DNA of 64,000 nucleotides from DATARH01 sp963746885 (GCA_963746885.1 CAVVDM010000010.1:1-64000); one strand, 5' to 3'; counted from the first letter of the stretch, positions 10,592 through 20,152 are shown. The notes: generated by a model not told the origin, from the sequence alone. Numbers and translations are program-made.

Positions 10592-11764
10592 ATGCCGGTG
10601 ATTAATCGCATCGCCGACTTCCAGGCCGAGATGGCAGGCTGGCGGCATGATCTGCACGCGCATCCCGAGACTGCCTTCGAGGAGCGTCGCACGGCAGAGA
10701 TCGTGGCGCGGCTGCTTGAATTGTTCGGCATCGTGGTCGAGCGTGGGGTCGCGCGGACCGGGGTGATCGGCACCTTGGCGGGGTCGCGGCAGGGCGGCCC
10801 GGCGATCGCGTTGCGCGCCGACATGGACGCGCTGCCGATCGACGAGAAAAACGGTTTTGCGCACGTCTCGACGCAGCACGGCCGCATGCACGCCTGCGGC
10901 CATGACGGCCATACGGCGATGCTGCTCGGCGCCGCCAAATACCTTGCCGAGACGCGCAATTTCGCCGGCACGGTGCACTTCATCTTCCAGCCTGCCGAGG
11001 AAAACGAGGGCGGTGCCCGCCTGATGGTTGAGGAGGGGGTGCTCGATCGCTATCCGGTCGCGGCGGTCTGGGGCATGCACAACTGGCCGGGCCTGCCGGC
11101 CGGCGAGTTCGCGATTCGGTCCGGTCCGATGATGGCGGCCTTCGACATTTTCGAGATCAGGGTCGAGGGGCGCGGCGCCCATGCCGCGATGCCGCATCTC
11201 GGCGTCGATCCGGTGGTGGCGGCGGCGCAGATCGTCGGCGCGCTGCAGACCATCGCCAGCCGCACCATCAATCCATTGCAAGGCGCCGTTGTCAGCGTCA
11301 CGCAGATCCACGGCGGCGACACCTGGAACGTGATCCCCGACAGCGTCGTGTTGCGCGGCACCACCCGGTCCTTCGACCCCGCCGTGCGCGACGCGCTCGA
11401 ACCGGCGATCCGTCGTATTGCCGAGGGCGCCGCCGCCTCGCTCGGCGCCAGCGTCACGATCCGCTACGAGCGGCGCTATCCGCCGACCGTCAACAGCCCG
11501 GCCGAGACCGAGATTGCCGCGGCGATTGCGGCGGATCTGGTCGGTGCCGACAAGGTGCGGCGCGACCTGTTGCCGAGCATGGGCGCCGAGGATTTCGCCT
11601 GCTTTCTCGAACAGCTACCCGGCGCCTATATCTGGATCGGCAACGGCGCCGGAGCCGACCAGGCGATGCTGCACAACCCGCATTACGACTTCAACGACGA
11701 GATCCTGGCTTTGGGCGCCAGCTACTGGGCCCGCCTGGCCGAAACCGTTCTGGAAAAACGCTAG
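10592..11764 (+). CDS. M20D family amidohydrolase (hippurate/N-acyl-amino-acid hydrolase type)
   Basis: A 390-residue zinc metallo-amidohydrolase of the M20D group, which cleaves N-acyl amino acids. Metal-binding segments are visible: ADMDALP, MHACGHDGHTAM, the EE pair in QPAEENEGGARLM, VWGMHNWPG and a late HNPHYDFND. The dimerisation lid domain lies in the middle (VEGRGAHAAMPHLGVDP). It follows the CoA-transferase by 10 bases. Its TAG stop overlaps the stop of the convergent ABC permease by two bases, leaving no room for a terminator. A role in hydrolysing an imported amide or peptide-like compound is inferred from the neighbours. Confidence 0.88.
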   Translation: MPVINRIADFQAEMAGWRHDLHAHPETAFEERRTAEIVARLLELFGIVVERGVARTGVIGTLAGSRQGGPAIALRADMDALPIDEKNGFAHVSTQHGRMHACGHDGHTAMLLGAAKYLAETRNFAGTVHFIFQPAEENEGGARLMVEEGVLDRYPVAAVWGMHNWPGLPAGEFAIRSGPMMAAFDIFEIRVEGRGAHAAMPHLGVDPVVAAAQIVGALQTIASRTINPLQGAVVSVTQIHGGDTWNVIPDSVVLRGTTRSFDPAVRDALEPAIRRIAEGAAASLGASVTIRYERRYPPTVNSPAETEIAAAIAADLVGADKVRRDLLPSMGAEDFACFLEQLPGAYIWIGNGAGADQAMLHNPHYDFNDEILALGASYWARLAETVLEKR

Positions 11765-12609
11765 GCATGCACCGTGGCGCGGCGGTCGAGGTGTTGCTGC
11801 AGCGCGTCGCCCAACAGGTTGCAGGCAATCACGGTCAGGAAAATCATCAGCCCGGGATAGATCGCCAATAGCGGCGTCGTTGTGAGCATTTCCTGCGCGT
11901 TGCTCAGCATGGTGCCCCAGCTGGCGAGCGGCGGCTGGATGCCGAGTCCGAGAAAGCTCAGCACGGATTCGAGCAGGATCACGTCGCCGACGCTCAACGT
12001 CGTCGCGACGATCAGCGGCGCCAGCACGTTGGGCAGGATGTGCCGCCACAGGATGTGCGGCACGCCGGCGCCGAGGCTGCGCGCGGCGCGCACGAAATCG
12101 CGGTTGCGGGTGACCAGCGTCGCACCGCGCACCAGCCGCGCCGCCGTCGTCCAGCCGACCAATACGGCCAGTGCAATGATGCGGAGGAGGCTGATGTCGT
12201 CGGAGCCCGCGATGGCGGCCGGCACACCGAGCTTGCGCATGTCGAGCGCGGCCAGCACGATCAACAGCGGCAGAAGCGGCAGCGCGATAATCGCATCGGT
12301 CGCCCGCATCAGCAGACGGTCGGTCCAGCCGCCGAGATAGCCAGCGGCGAGGCCCACGAACGTCCCGAGCGCCGCCGCGGTCAGCGCCGCCGCCAGTCCG
12401 ATCGCCAGCGAGACGCGTCCGCCGGCGAGGAGCCGCAGCAATTCGTCGCGGCCGAGCGCGTCGGTGCCGAGCGGGTGGCCGAGCGACGGCCCGGCGAAGC
12501 GGGCGAGCAGGTCGACATTGTTCGGATCGACGCCGAGCGCGCCGCCGACCAGCGGCCCGGCGAACGACAGGGCGGCGATCGCCGCTAGCAGCAGCAGCGG
12601 CAATCTCAC
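11761..12609 (-). CDS. DppC-type ABC transporter permease
   Basis: Inner-membrane permease of a peptide/nickel-type ABC importer, about 282 residues. A GTG start at 12609 overlaps the stop of the upstream permease (GTGA), typical of translational coupling. The protein has the DppC layout: an N-terminal membrane helix (LPLLLLAAIAALSFAGPL), the periplasmic segment HPLGTDALGRDELLRLLAGG, then a BPD_transp_1 domain with RAARSLGAGVPHILWRHILPN (split as RAARSLGAG and HILWRHILPN), the EAA-type ATPase contact, and FLGLGIQPPLASWG near the end. No ATPase gene follows; the next gene is convergent. Confidence 0.88.
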   Translation of the reverse strand: MRLPLLLLAAIAALSFAGPLVGGALGVDPNNVDLLARFAGPSLGHPLGTDALGRDELLRLLAGGRVSLAIGLAAALTAAALGTFVGLAAGYLGGWTDRLLMRATDAIIALPLLPLLIVLAALDMRKLGVPAAIAGSDDISLLRIIALAVLVGWTTAARLVRGATLVTRNRDFVRAARSLGAGVPHILWRHILPNVLAPLIVATTLSVGDVILLESVLSFLGLGIQPPLASWGTMLSNAQEMLTTTPLLAIYPGLMIFLTVIACNLLGDALQQHLDRRATVHA

Positions 12610-13559
12610 CGATAGGTGACCCGCGGGTCGAGCCAGCCATAGGCGAGGTCGGCGGCAAGATTGGCCAGCATCGTCGTGACCGCGGCGAGCAGCAGGGCCG
12701 CCAATGCCAGATTGTAGTCGTTGCCCATCACCGCATCGAAGATCAGCTTGCCCATGCCGGGATAGGCAAACATCGTCTCGGTGACGAGCGCGCCTGAAAC
12801 GAGGCTGCCGAACGACAGCGCGAGGATCGTCGCGACCGGGATCAGGGCGCTGCGCAGCGCGTGGCGAAAGAGCACGCGCGCCTCGCTGGCGCCCTTGGCG
12901 CGGGCGGTGCGGATATGGTCTTGCGCCAGCGCCTCGCGCATCGCCGCGCGGACATAGCGGGTATAGCCGCCGAGGCTCGCCAGGGTCAGCGTCGCGACCG
13001 GCAGCACCAGATGGCGCAGATAGTCGCCGAGACCGCCCGCCCCGGCGGTGGCGATGCCGCCGGCCGGCAGCCAGCCGAGCCCGGCGGCGAAAACCAGGAT
13101 CAGCACCAGCGCCAGCCAGAAGGTCGGCAACGACACGCCGGCAAAGCACAGCAGGTTGATCGCCCGGTCGAGCCCCGAATCGGGTCGCCGCGCGGCGGCG
13201 GTGCCGAGCGCCAATGCCAGGCTCAGCGCCAGCACGAAGCTCGACCCCATCAGCAGCAGCGAGTTGCCGAGCCGCGGTAACAGCGCTGCGGCAACGGGTG
13301 TGGCAAACAGTCGCGAATAGCCGAGATCGCCGCCCAGCACCTGCCCTGCCCAGCCGAGGTAGCGCGCGAAAAGCGGCTGGTTGAGGCCGTAGACGGCCTT
13401 GAGCCGCGCGACGTCAGCGGCGGTCATGCGCGGATCGGCCGAGCGCATCAGGTCGATCGGGTCGCCCGGCATCAGCCCGATCAGCGCATAGATGACGAAC
13501 GACAGCAGGATCAGCAGCGCCGCGATCTCGACGAGCCGGATGGCGGTAAAGCGGATCAT
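12606..13559 (-). CDS. DppB-type ABC transporter permease
   Basis: A 317-residue partner permease of the peptide-type importer. The N-terminal helix (AIRLVEIAALLILLSFVIYA) is followed by the DppB signature LMPGDPIDLM and VYGLNQPLFARY, then five further hydrophobic segments. The coupling helix region reads YTRYVRAAMREAL and RTARAKGASEARV, and TETMFAYPGMGKL is typical of DppB. It starts 4 bases after the binding-protein gene and overlaps the next permease by 4 bases, so the three form one operon. Confidence 0.9.
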   Translation of the reverse strand: MIRFTAIRLVEIAALLILLSFVIYALIGLMPGDPIDLMRSADPRMTAADVARLKAVYGLNQPLFARYLGWAGQVLGGDLGYSRLFATPVAAALLPRLGNSLLLMGSSFVLALSLALALGTAAARRPDSGLDRAINLLCFAGVSLPTFWLALVLILVFAAGLGWLPAGGIATAGAGGLGDYLRHLVLPVATLTLASLGGYTRYVRAAMREALAQDHIRTARAKGASEARVLFRHALRSALIPVATILALSFGSLVSGALVTETMFAYPGMGKLIFDAVMGNDYNLALAALLLAAVTTMLANLAADLAYGWLDPRVTYR

Positions 13560-13563
13560 TGTT

Positions 13564-15264
13564 CTAGGGCTGTGCCGTCCAATCGGTGATCCACAGCGTC
13601 GTCGGGTATTGGTTGCCGGTCGGGTGCACGCCCTTCAGCCATTTCGGCAGGATGAACGAATCGGAGCGGAAATAGAGCGGCAGCGAGGGCAGCTCGGTGG
13701 CGTACAGGCGCTGCATCGACACCCACAGCGCCTTGCGCTTCTCCGGGTCGAGCTCGATTTCGGCGGCGTCGATCAGCCCGTCCATTTCGGCATTCTTGAA
13801 GCCGGTGGCATTCTGGCCGGCAAAGCCGTTGGCCGCATCGGGGATTTCGCTCGAAGCAAAGATCGAGCGCGGGACGTTCTCTGGTGCGCTGATCCAGGCA
13901 TACATCGCCATGTCGAAGCGGCGATGCGGCACACTCTCGCCGAACAGCACGCGGGCCGGCTCGTTCTTGATGTGCACATCGACGCCGATCTTGCGCCATT
14001 GGCTCTGCAATACCTGCTCGACCAGCTCGCGCGTATGGTTGCCGGCCGTCGTCATCAGCTCGAGCGACAGCGCCTGGCCCTGGCCGTTGCGGCGGATTGC
14101 GCCGGGCTGGGCATGCCATCCGGCGGCATCGAGCAGGCTGGCGGCGCGCGCCGGGTCATAACGGTAGTGCGGCGTATCGTCGCTGTAGCCGAAATCGAGC
14201 GGGTTGACGAAGCTGTCGGCGACCGGCTGCTTGCCCGCGAACAGCGAGCGGCTGATCGCCTCGCGGTCGAGCCCGAGGAGCAGCGCCTCGCGCACCCGCC
14301 GGTCGGCGAGGGTCGGCCGGGCGAGGTTGAGGTCGACATGCTCGAACACCAGCCCGGGCTTGAAAATCATATGATACGCGGCGCCGTGCCGCTTCTCGAA
14401 GGCGAGCGCCTCGTCGAGCGACAGCCCGAGTTCCCCGGCCACCATATCGATCGTGCCGGACAGCAGATTGGCTTCCATCGCGGCAGTGTTCTCGATCGTG
14501 CGCACCGTGATCCGGCGGAAATGCGGCGGCGGGCCGGCCCAATACGGGTTTGGCTCGAGCAGCACGTAGGAGCCGCGCGCCACCTCGCTGATCCGGTAGG
14601 GCCCATCATAGAGCCCGGGGTTGGTCGGATCGGTGTTGTAGCGGGTTTGCACCCGATATTGTGCCGGGTCGGCGAAGGCGGCGCGCTCGATATGCGCCGG
14701 CAGCAGCACGAAATCGTTGATCGCGGCATAGTCGAAGGTGAGCTTGTCGACATGCAGCGTGAAGGTTTTGTCGTCCTTGACGTCGATGCCGGTGATGCGG
14801 CGATAGAGTTCGGCGTTGCCGACCGCGCTCTGCGGGTTGCGGCCGACCTCGTAGGTGAACAGAACGTCTTGCGTCGTCACCGGCACGCCGTCGCCCCATT
14901 TTGCGTCGGGACGGATCGTGTAGGTGAGATCAATGCCTTTCTTGCCGTTGGCAAGCGTTACCGGGACGGCTAGCCCGTTCGCGATCGAGGGGAGCCGCGT
15001 GCACAAGAGGCAGACGAGCTTCCAATCGGCGTCGTAGACCGTGAACGGCCGCAGCGCCATGCCCAGCACATAGCTCTTGGCCGCCATCGCATCGATGTTC
15101 GGGTTGAGCGTCGAAGGGAACTGGGTGATGCCGATCGTCAGCGAATCGTGCTCGGCGCCTGCCGCCGGCAGCAACGGCAACAGGAGCAGGGCCAGGATCG
15201 CCAGGCAACGGTAATGCCGGCGGCGAACCGCCGAGCAACACCTTCGCGGAAAACGTTTGCCCAT
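13564..15264 (-). CDS. Family 5 extracellular solute-binding protein (peptide-type)
   Basis: A 566-residue periplasmic binding protein for the ABC importer encoded downstream. An N-terminal hydrophobic segment (CLAILALLLLPLLPAAGA) is a signal peptide. SBP_bac_5 landmarks are present: TLNPNIDAM, ITQFPS, KWGDGVPVTTQDVLFTYE, GPYRISEV, DRRVREALLLGLDRE, YDPARAASLLDAAGW and KIGVDVHIKNE. It is somewhat longer than DppA, as in oligopeptide binders. Ligand specificity is not readable. The adjacent amidohydrolase suggests a peptide or acyl-amino acid, but that is inference. Confidence 0.9.
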   Translation of the reverse strand: MGKRFPRRCCSAVRRRHYRCLAILALLLLPLLPAAGAEHDSLTIGITQFPSTLNPNIDAMAAKSYVLGMALRPFTVYDADWKLVCLLCTRLPSIANGLAVPVTLANGKKGIDLTYTIRPDAKWGDGVPVTTQDVLFTYEVGRNPQSAVGNAELYRRITGIDVKDDKTFTLHVDKLTFDYAAINDFVLLPAHIERAAFADPAQYRVQTRYNTDPTNPGLYDGPYRISEVARGSYVLLEPNPYWAGPPPHFRRITVRTIENTAAMEANLLSGTIDMVAGELGLSLDEALAFEKRHGAAYHMIFKPGLVFEHVDLNLARPTLADRRVREALLLGLDREAISRSLFAGKQPVADSFVNPLDFGYSDDTPHYRYDPARAASLLDAAGWHAQPGAIRRNGQGQALSLELMTTAGNHTRELVEQVLQSQWRKIGVDVHIKNEPARVLFGESVPHRRFDMAMYAWISAPENVPRSIFASSEIPDAANGFAGQNATGFKNAEMDGLIDAAEIELDPEKRKALWVSMQRLYATELPSLPLYFRSDSFILPKWLKGVHPTGNQYPTTLWITDWTAQP

Positions 15265-15493
15265 GGCATGGAAAGCACCCCAAACGCTTGCTCAAGTGCT
15301 TGAAAGCGAGCAGCTTCGGTCATATTATCGCAATCCGGTGAGGTCGGATGCGTGACAGCAAAAGTTGCGTGTTCGCGGGAACGAGGCAACCATCCGAGTT
15401 GTTTCTGACCCGAGGCCCGTAAGGGCCGCCCTCGGGTTGAGCGAGCCTTTGCAGCGTACTGTCCAATCCGGAACTGCCACAGAGGATAGAGGC

Positions 15494-15868
15494 ATGAAGC
15501 ATCTGTTGAACGGCGTTGCGATCGCTGCGGCCCTGGCGATCGCCGTGCCTGCCTGGGCCCAGGGACCAAAGCCGAGCGGCGGGGGAAATATCCCCGCGCC
15601 CGCGGCGCCTGCGGCCCCCATGACCCCGACCGCGCACCCCGCGATGCACCACCACCCGGCGGCGCACCACCACCAGTCGGTGCACCACCGGCCGATGCGC
15701 CACGTGGCACATCGCGGCCACATGCACAAGATGGGCGCTGGGGACGAAATGACCCAGAAGCTCAACCAGGAGGAACTGGCGCGGATCCAGGGTGGCGGTG
15801 CCGCGGCGCCGGCGGAGCCGATGCCGGGGCCGCACGCGATGCCGGGGCCGAAGGCGAGCGGGCACTGA
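15494..15868 (+). CDS. Small secreted histidine-rich protein of unknown function
   Basis: A 124-residue protein. The ATG at 15494 is preferred over upstream in-frame starts because a purine-rich AGAGG lies just upstream and a clear signal peptide follows (MKHLLNGVAIAAALAIAVPA, cleaved after AWA). The mature part is rich in Pro, Ala, Gly and Met, with clusters such as MHHHPAAHHH, VHHRPMRHVAH and HRGHMHKM. A divergent 229-base gap separates it from the ABC operon. I do not recognise a family. The His and Met clusters suggest periplasmic metal (Cu, Ni, Zn) binding or buffering, which is inference only. Confidence 0.75.
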   Translation: MKHLLNGVAIAAALAIAVPAWAQGPKPSGGGNIPAPAAPAAPMTPTAHPAMHHHPAAHHHQSVHHRPMRHVAHRGHMHKMGAGDEMTQKLNQEELARIQGGGAAAPAEPMPGPHAMPGPKASGH

Positions 15869-16170
15869 GCCAGCGCGCCGCAGACGGTTTCACGCATCAG
15901 CACGTCGCAAGGGGGCCACGGCCCCCTTGTCAATTCCAGGGGCGACTTGGCCGTCGCCGCCGGCTTTTCGCCGCTGAGCGGGATACCACCACGCGCGCGT
16001 GGCCCCCGCTGGTGAAGCATCCGCCTGCGCCTGCACCGCGGGCAGATTTAGCATCGAATTAACTATATCTGTTCAATATTTGCCCCGCGGCTGCTCTCGA
16101 CCAACGATGTCACGGTACGTGAGGCGCCGGATTTCACTTTTCCTTAAATGCTATCGCGGATATTGGCGGG
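15869..16170 (+). other. Intergenic region between His-rich protein and cyclic-di-GMP gene
   Basis: About 300 bases without a supported gene. The first part holds a GC-rich hairpin (listed separately). The last 130 bases are relatively AT-rich and probably contain the promoter of the PAS-GGDEF-EAL gene; I could not assign a specific sigma factor site. Confidence 0.4.
15908..15929 (+). terminator. Hairpin after His-rich gene, possible terminator
   Basis: A perfect 9-bp stem (15908-15916 with 15921-15929) with a CACG loop lies 39 bases after the stop of the His-rich gene. It is followed by TCAATT rather than a real T-run, so it may terminate weakly or stabilise the 3' end. Confidence 0.5.
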
Positions 16171-17976
16171 GTGACACAAGCCATCATCCCCCCGATGCCG
16201 ACAAGCCTCAGCCTCGAGATGGAACCGCCGCCGCCGGAATGGATCGCCAGACTGGTGGATGACATTCCGACCGGGGTTGCGGTATTCGATCGCGAGTTGC
16301 GCTATGTCGCCGCCAATGCGCCCTGGGTCGCTGCCTTTCACTTCGGACTAGAGCCTCTTGTCGGACAGTGCCATCACGAGTTCGGCCGTAGCGGTGTGTC
16401 ACGGTGGGCCGAGTTGTCGCAATTTGCCGAATTGCAGCGACGGGCGCTCTCCGGCGAGGTTGTCCGGGGGTGCGACAGTGTCGAACCCGATGCTGCCGGA
16501 CGACGATATCACCGCGCCATCAGCTTTCGCCCGCGACGCGGCCGCGACGGCAGCATACTCGGCGTCATGGCGGCGCTCCACGAGATCGTGACGGCGCCGG
16601 GCGACCAGGTGAGTGAGGATGCCGGCGACCGTCTGACCGGAATCGCCGGACGCGAAGCGTTTCTCGGACGGCTTCAGGCGGCGCTCGATCCGAGCGCGGC
16701 GCCGAATTCAAGCACAGCGATGTTCCTGCTCGACATCGACGATTTCAAAGCCGTCAACGATCTTTATGGGACGCGCACCGGCGACCGGGTGCTGCAAGCC
16801 GTTGCCACGCGGCTGGTCACCGGCATCAGGACGCAGAGAACGCCGGCCGCGCGCTCCGGTCATCCGGTTGCCGCGGCTGCGGCCGATCTCGTGGCCCGCC
16901 TCGGGGCCGACGAATTCGGCATTGTCCTCGGCACCGCGGCGCCCTGTCCCAGCGACGCCGAAGCCTTTGCTCGGCGCCTGCTGCAGCTCGTCGCGACGCC
17001 GGTCATGGTTGGCGAGCAGCGCATCCGGCTCACGGCCAATGTCGGGTACCTGATCACGAGCCCGGCGCACCGCACCGAGGACGACGTGCTGCGCGATCTC
17101 AACATCGCGCTGCAGGAGGCGAAATCGCGCGGCCCAAACAGCGCCAAGGCGTGGGAGCCGTCACTCACCAGCACGGTCGGCCGCCGCTTGGCCCTGCTCG
17201 ACCAACTGCGCCGCGCGCTCGATGAGGGCGAGTTCGTGCTGCATTATCAGCCGATCCTCAGCCTCGCCGACGAGCGCGTCGTCGGCGCCGAGGCGCTGCT
17301 GCGCTGGAACCACCCGAGCGACGGGCTGGTGTTGCCCAAGGATTTCCTGCCGCTGCTCGAAGAGAGCGGGCTCATCGTCCCGGTCGGCTGCTGGGTGATC
17401 CGCGAGGTCGTGCGCCAGATGCAGGTCTGGCAGATGCTTTATGGCCGCGACATGCTCGACTGGGTCAGCATCAATGTGTCGGCGCGGCAGTTCAACGATC
17501 CCTCGCTGCTGCTCGCGACGCTGAGCGAGATCAACGACAGCGGCTTTCCGCTCGATCGCCTGAAGCTCGAAATCACCGAATCGGCCGTGATGCGCAATCC
17601 CGAGATCACCCGCGCGGTGCTCGGCGAGTTGCGCGATGTCGGCATCCGCGTTGCACTCGACGATTTCGGAACCGGCTACTCGGCGCTGGGGGCATTGCGC
17701 CATTACAGTGTCGACACGATCAAGATCGACCGCGACTTCACCGCCCGCCTGGACACCGAGGACGGCAGGGAACTGGTGCTGGCGCTGCTCAAGATTGCCC
17801 GCATCTACGGCGCGGCGGTGGTCGCCGAAGGGATTGAGACCACCGCGGAATACGACCTGCTGCGCACCGCCGGCTGCGATTTCGGCCAGGGCTACCTGTT
17901 CGCCAAGCCGATGGGCGGCAGCTTCTTCGGCGCCTACGCCCTGACCCACCTCGTCGAGGACCTCGCCGTCGGGTAG
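16171..17976 (+). CDS. PAS-GGDEF-EAL protein, probable cyclic-di-GMP phosphodiesterase
   Basis: A 601-residue cytosolic signalling protein with no membrane segment. Order: PAS-like domain (about 20-130, WIARLVDDIPTGVAVFD), GGDEF domain (150-330) and EAL domain (340-595). The diguanylate cyclase signature is GADEF (near residue 246) rather than GGDEF, so synthesis activity is doubtful. The EAL half looks intact: AEALLRWNHP, SINVSARQF, LEITESAVM, LDDFGTGYSAL, IKIDRDF and VVAEGIET supply the metal-binding and catalytic residues. The likeliest role is a PAS-controlled phosphodiesterase with a regulatory GTP-binding GGDEF domain. The start is GTG at 16171; an in-frame ATG at 16195 is an alternative. 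Confidence 0.9.
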   Translation: MTQAIIPPMPTSLSLEMEPPPPEWIARLVDDIPTGVAVFDRELRYVAANAPWVAAFHFGLEPLVGQCHHEFGRSGVSRWAELSQFAELQRRALSGEVVRGCDSVEPDAAGRRYHRAISFRPRRGRDGSILGVMAALHEIVTAPGDQVSEDAGDRLTGIAGREAFLGRLQAALDPSAAPNSSTAMFLLDIDDFKAVNDLYGTRTGDRVLQAVATRLVTGIRTQRTPAARSGHPVAAAAADLVARLGADEFGIVLGTAAPCPSDAEAFARRLLQLVATPVMVGEQRIRLTANVGYLITSPAHRTEDDVLRDLNIALQEAKSRGPNSAKAWEPSLTSTVGRRLALLDQLRRALDEGEFVLHYQPILSLADERVVGAEALLRWNHPSDGLVLPKDFLPLLEESGLIVPVGCWVIREVVRQMQVWQMLYGRDMLDWVSINVSARQFNDPSLLLATLSEINDSGFPLDRLKLEITESAVMRNPEITRAVLGELRDVGIRVALDDFGTGYSALGALRHYSVDTIKIDRDFTARLDTEDGRELVLALLKIARIYGAAVVAEGIETTAEYDLLRTAGCDFGQGYLFAKPMGGSFFGAYALTHLVEDLAVG

Positions 17977-17989
17977 GCGCGGCTGGGCT

Positions 17990-19358
17990 TCAATACGCCT
18001 GTTCGGTGAAGAGTGGCTCGACCCGGCCGCCCCACCGCGTGTTGTAGTCGTCGACCAGTTCCTCGGCCGGGGTGCGGCCGGGGCCGGCGATCGCAAACAG
18101 CGCGTCGAGGAAATGCGTCTCGTCCTCGCCGCTCTGATCGCGGCGGGCGCGGCGGTGCAGTCCCTCGCGCGCAATCTCGAGCACTTCGAGCGCGACGTCG
18201 CGCAATGTGCGGCTGCGGTGCGGGGTGTTGAGGCCGAGCCGCGGCACATCGCGCCGCATCGCCTCGCGCTCCTCTGCCGTCCAGTCCGCGACCAGTTCGC
18301 AGGCGGCGTCGAGCGCTGTGTCGTCGTAGAGCAGGCCGACCCATAAGGCCGGCAGGGCGCACAGCCGGCGCCACGGCCCGCCGTCGGCGCCGCGCATTTC
18401 GAGGTAGTTCTTGAGGCGAACTTCAGGGAAGGCGGTGGTCAGATGGTCGCCCCAATCGGCCATCAGCGGCACCTCGCCGGGCAGCGCCGGCAGGCGTCCC
18501 GCCATGAAATCGCGAAAGGATTGCCCGCTCGCGTCGATATAGGTGCCGTTGCGGTAGACGAAATACATCGGCACGTCGAGCATGTAGTCGACATAGCGCT
18601 CGAACCCGAACCCGTCCTCGAACACGAACGGCAGGGTGCCGCAGCGATCGGGGTCGGTGTCCGTCCACACCAGGCTGCGCTGGCTCACGTTGCCCGACGG
18701 GCCGGCCCTCGACGAACGGCGAGTTGGCAAACAGCGCCACCGCCACCGGCTGCAATGCGAGGCTGGCGCGGAACTTGCGCACCATGTCGGCTTCCGAGCG
18801 ATAGTCGAGATTGGCCTGCACGGTGCAGGTGCGCAGCATCATGTCGAGCCCGAGCCGGCCTCTTTTCGGCATGTAGTCGCGCATGATGCGGTAGCGGCCC
18901 TTGGGCATCCACGGCACGTCCTCGCGCCGCGACAACGGATCGAAGCCGAGCCCGATCATGCCGAGCCCCAATTCATCGCACACCTCGCGCACCTGACGCA
19001 GGTGCTCGTGCACCTCTTCGCAGGTCTGGTGCACGGTCTCAAGCGGCGCGCCGCTCAGCTCGAACTGGCCGCCGGGCTCGAGGGTGATCGAACATCGGCT
19101 GTCGTTCGACAGCGCGATGATGTTGCCCTTTTCGATGACCGGCTCCCAGCCGAAGCGGGTCATGCCGCGGAGCAGCGCTCCGATCCCGTCCGGTCCCTCA
19201 TACGGCACGCGGCGCAGGTCGGCGCGGCGGAACACGAATTTCTCGTGTTCGGTGCCGACCCGCCACGCTTCGGGTGGCTTGTTGCCGGCCTCGTGAAATT
19301 CGACGAGCTGTCGCTTGTCGGTGATCGGCGGTCCTTGCAAGCTCGACGGCCCAGACAT
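17990..19358 (-). CDS. gshA: Glutamate-cysteine ligase, plant-type GCS2 (one frameshift)
   Basis: Catalyses the ATP-dependent first step of glutathione synthesis. The N-terminal part has VGTEHEKFVF, ITLEPGGQFELSG and YMPKRGRLGLDMM, typical of the GCS2 family used by alphaproteobacteria and plants. The C-terminal part has SQRSLVWTDTDPDRCG, YRNGTYIDASGQSF and LKNYLEMRGADGG. The two parts lie in frames one base apart; the change is at the GGG run 18699-18701, and dropping one base joins them into a 455-residue protein of normal size. The ATG at 19358 (MSGPSSLQG) is chosen because it lies just after the rsmE stop at 19400. rsmE and gshA form a short operon. Confidence 0.9.
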
Positions 19359-19399
19359 GCGGCTTCCGAAACTCCCGATAGGCGAAACAGCGGCCGGGA

Positions 19400-20152
19400 T
19401 CAGCGCTGCCGGACGTCGCGCCAATCTCCGGTGATCGCCTGAAACACCGCCAGGGCGGCAATCGCGGCGGTCTCGGCGCGCAGCACCCTCGGGCCGAGCC
19501 CGATGCGCGTAACAATGGAGAGTTTGCCGAGAGCGTCAAGCTCCCTTTCGGTGAAGCCGCCCTCCGGACCGACCAGCAGCCCGGCCGGCGCCGTTGGCGG
19601 GACACCCGCGAGGGCGGCGGCGATAGGGATTCCGCCGCCGCTCTCATCACACACCACGAGCCGGCGCGCGGCGGGCCAGCCGGCGAGCACCTGTTCGAGC
19701 GTTTCGGGCATGCGGATTTCCGGCACGGACAGGCGCTCGCTCTGCTCGGCGGCGGCGACAGCCAGCGCGACGAGGCGCTCGCGGTTTAGGCGCTCCGCCT
19801 GAGTGCGCGCGGTCCACACCGGCACCAGGGCGGCGATGCCGAGCTCGGTCGCCTTTTCGACGAGCCAATCGAGCCGCACCCGCTTGATCGGCGCGAACAG
19901 GAGCCACAGATCCGGCTCCGGCATCGGCGGACGACGCTGCTCGAGCGCTGTCAGCGCGCCGCTGCCGCGACCCAGCCGCTCAACCCGGCACAGCCATTCG
20001 CCGTCGCGCTCGTTGAATCCGGCCACCGCTGCGCCGGGACCGAGTCGCAACACATGCTGCAGCCGGTGCGCCTCGGCCGCGCCGAGTGCGATCGCAGCGC
20101 CGGGAGCCAGCCCTGCGGCGATGTAAAGGCGGGTTGCGGGACGATCTGTCAT
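19400..20152 (-). CDS. rsmE: 16S rRNA m3U1498 methyltransferase RsmE
   Basis: A SPOUT-class methyltransferase that methylates N3 of U1498 in 16S rRNA. The ATG at 20152 (MTDRPATRLY) gives 250 residues, the usual length; longer in-frame starts would run into the upstream promoter region. An N-terminal PUA-like domain (LQHVLRLGPGAAV) precedes the SPOUT domain with IKRVRLDWLVEKATELG, LLVGPEGGFTERE and IGLGPRVLRAETAAI, which form the SAM-binding knot. It is divergent from ubiA with a 46-base gap and lies upstream of gshA on the same strand. Confidence 0.93.
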   Translation of the reverse strand: MTDRPATRLYIAAGLAPGAAIALGAAEAHRLQHVLRLGPGAAVAGFNERDGEWLCRVERLGRGSGALTALEQRRPPMPEPDLWLLFAPIKRVRLDWLVEKATELGIAALVPVWTARTQAERLNRERLVALAVAAAEQSERLSVPEIRMPETLEQVLAGWPAARRLVVCDESGGGIPIAAALAGVPPTAPAGLLVGPEGGFTERELDALGKLSIVTRIGLGPRVLRAETAAIAALAVFQAITGDWRDVRQR

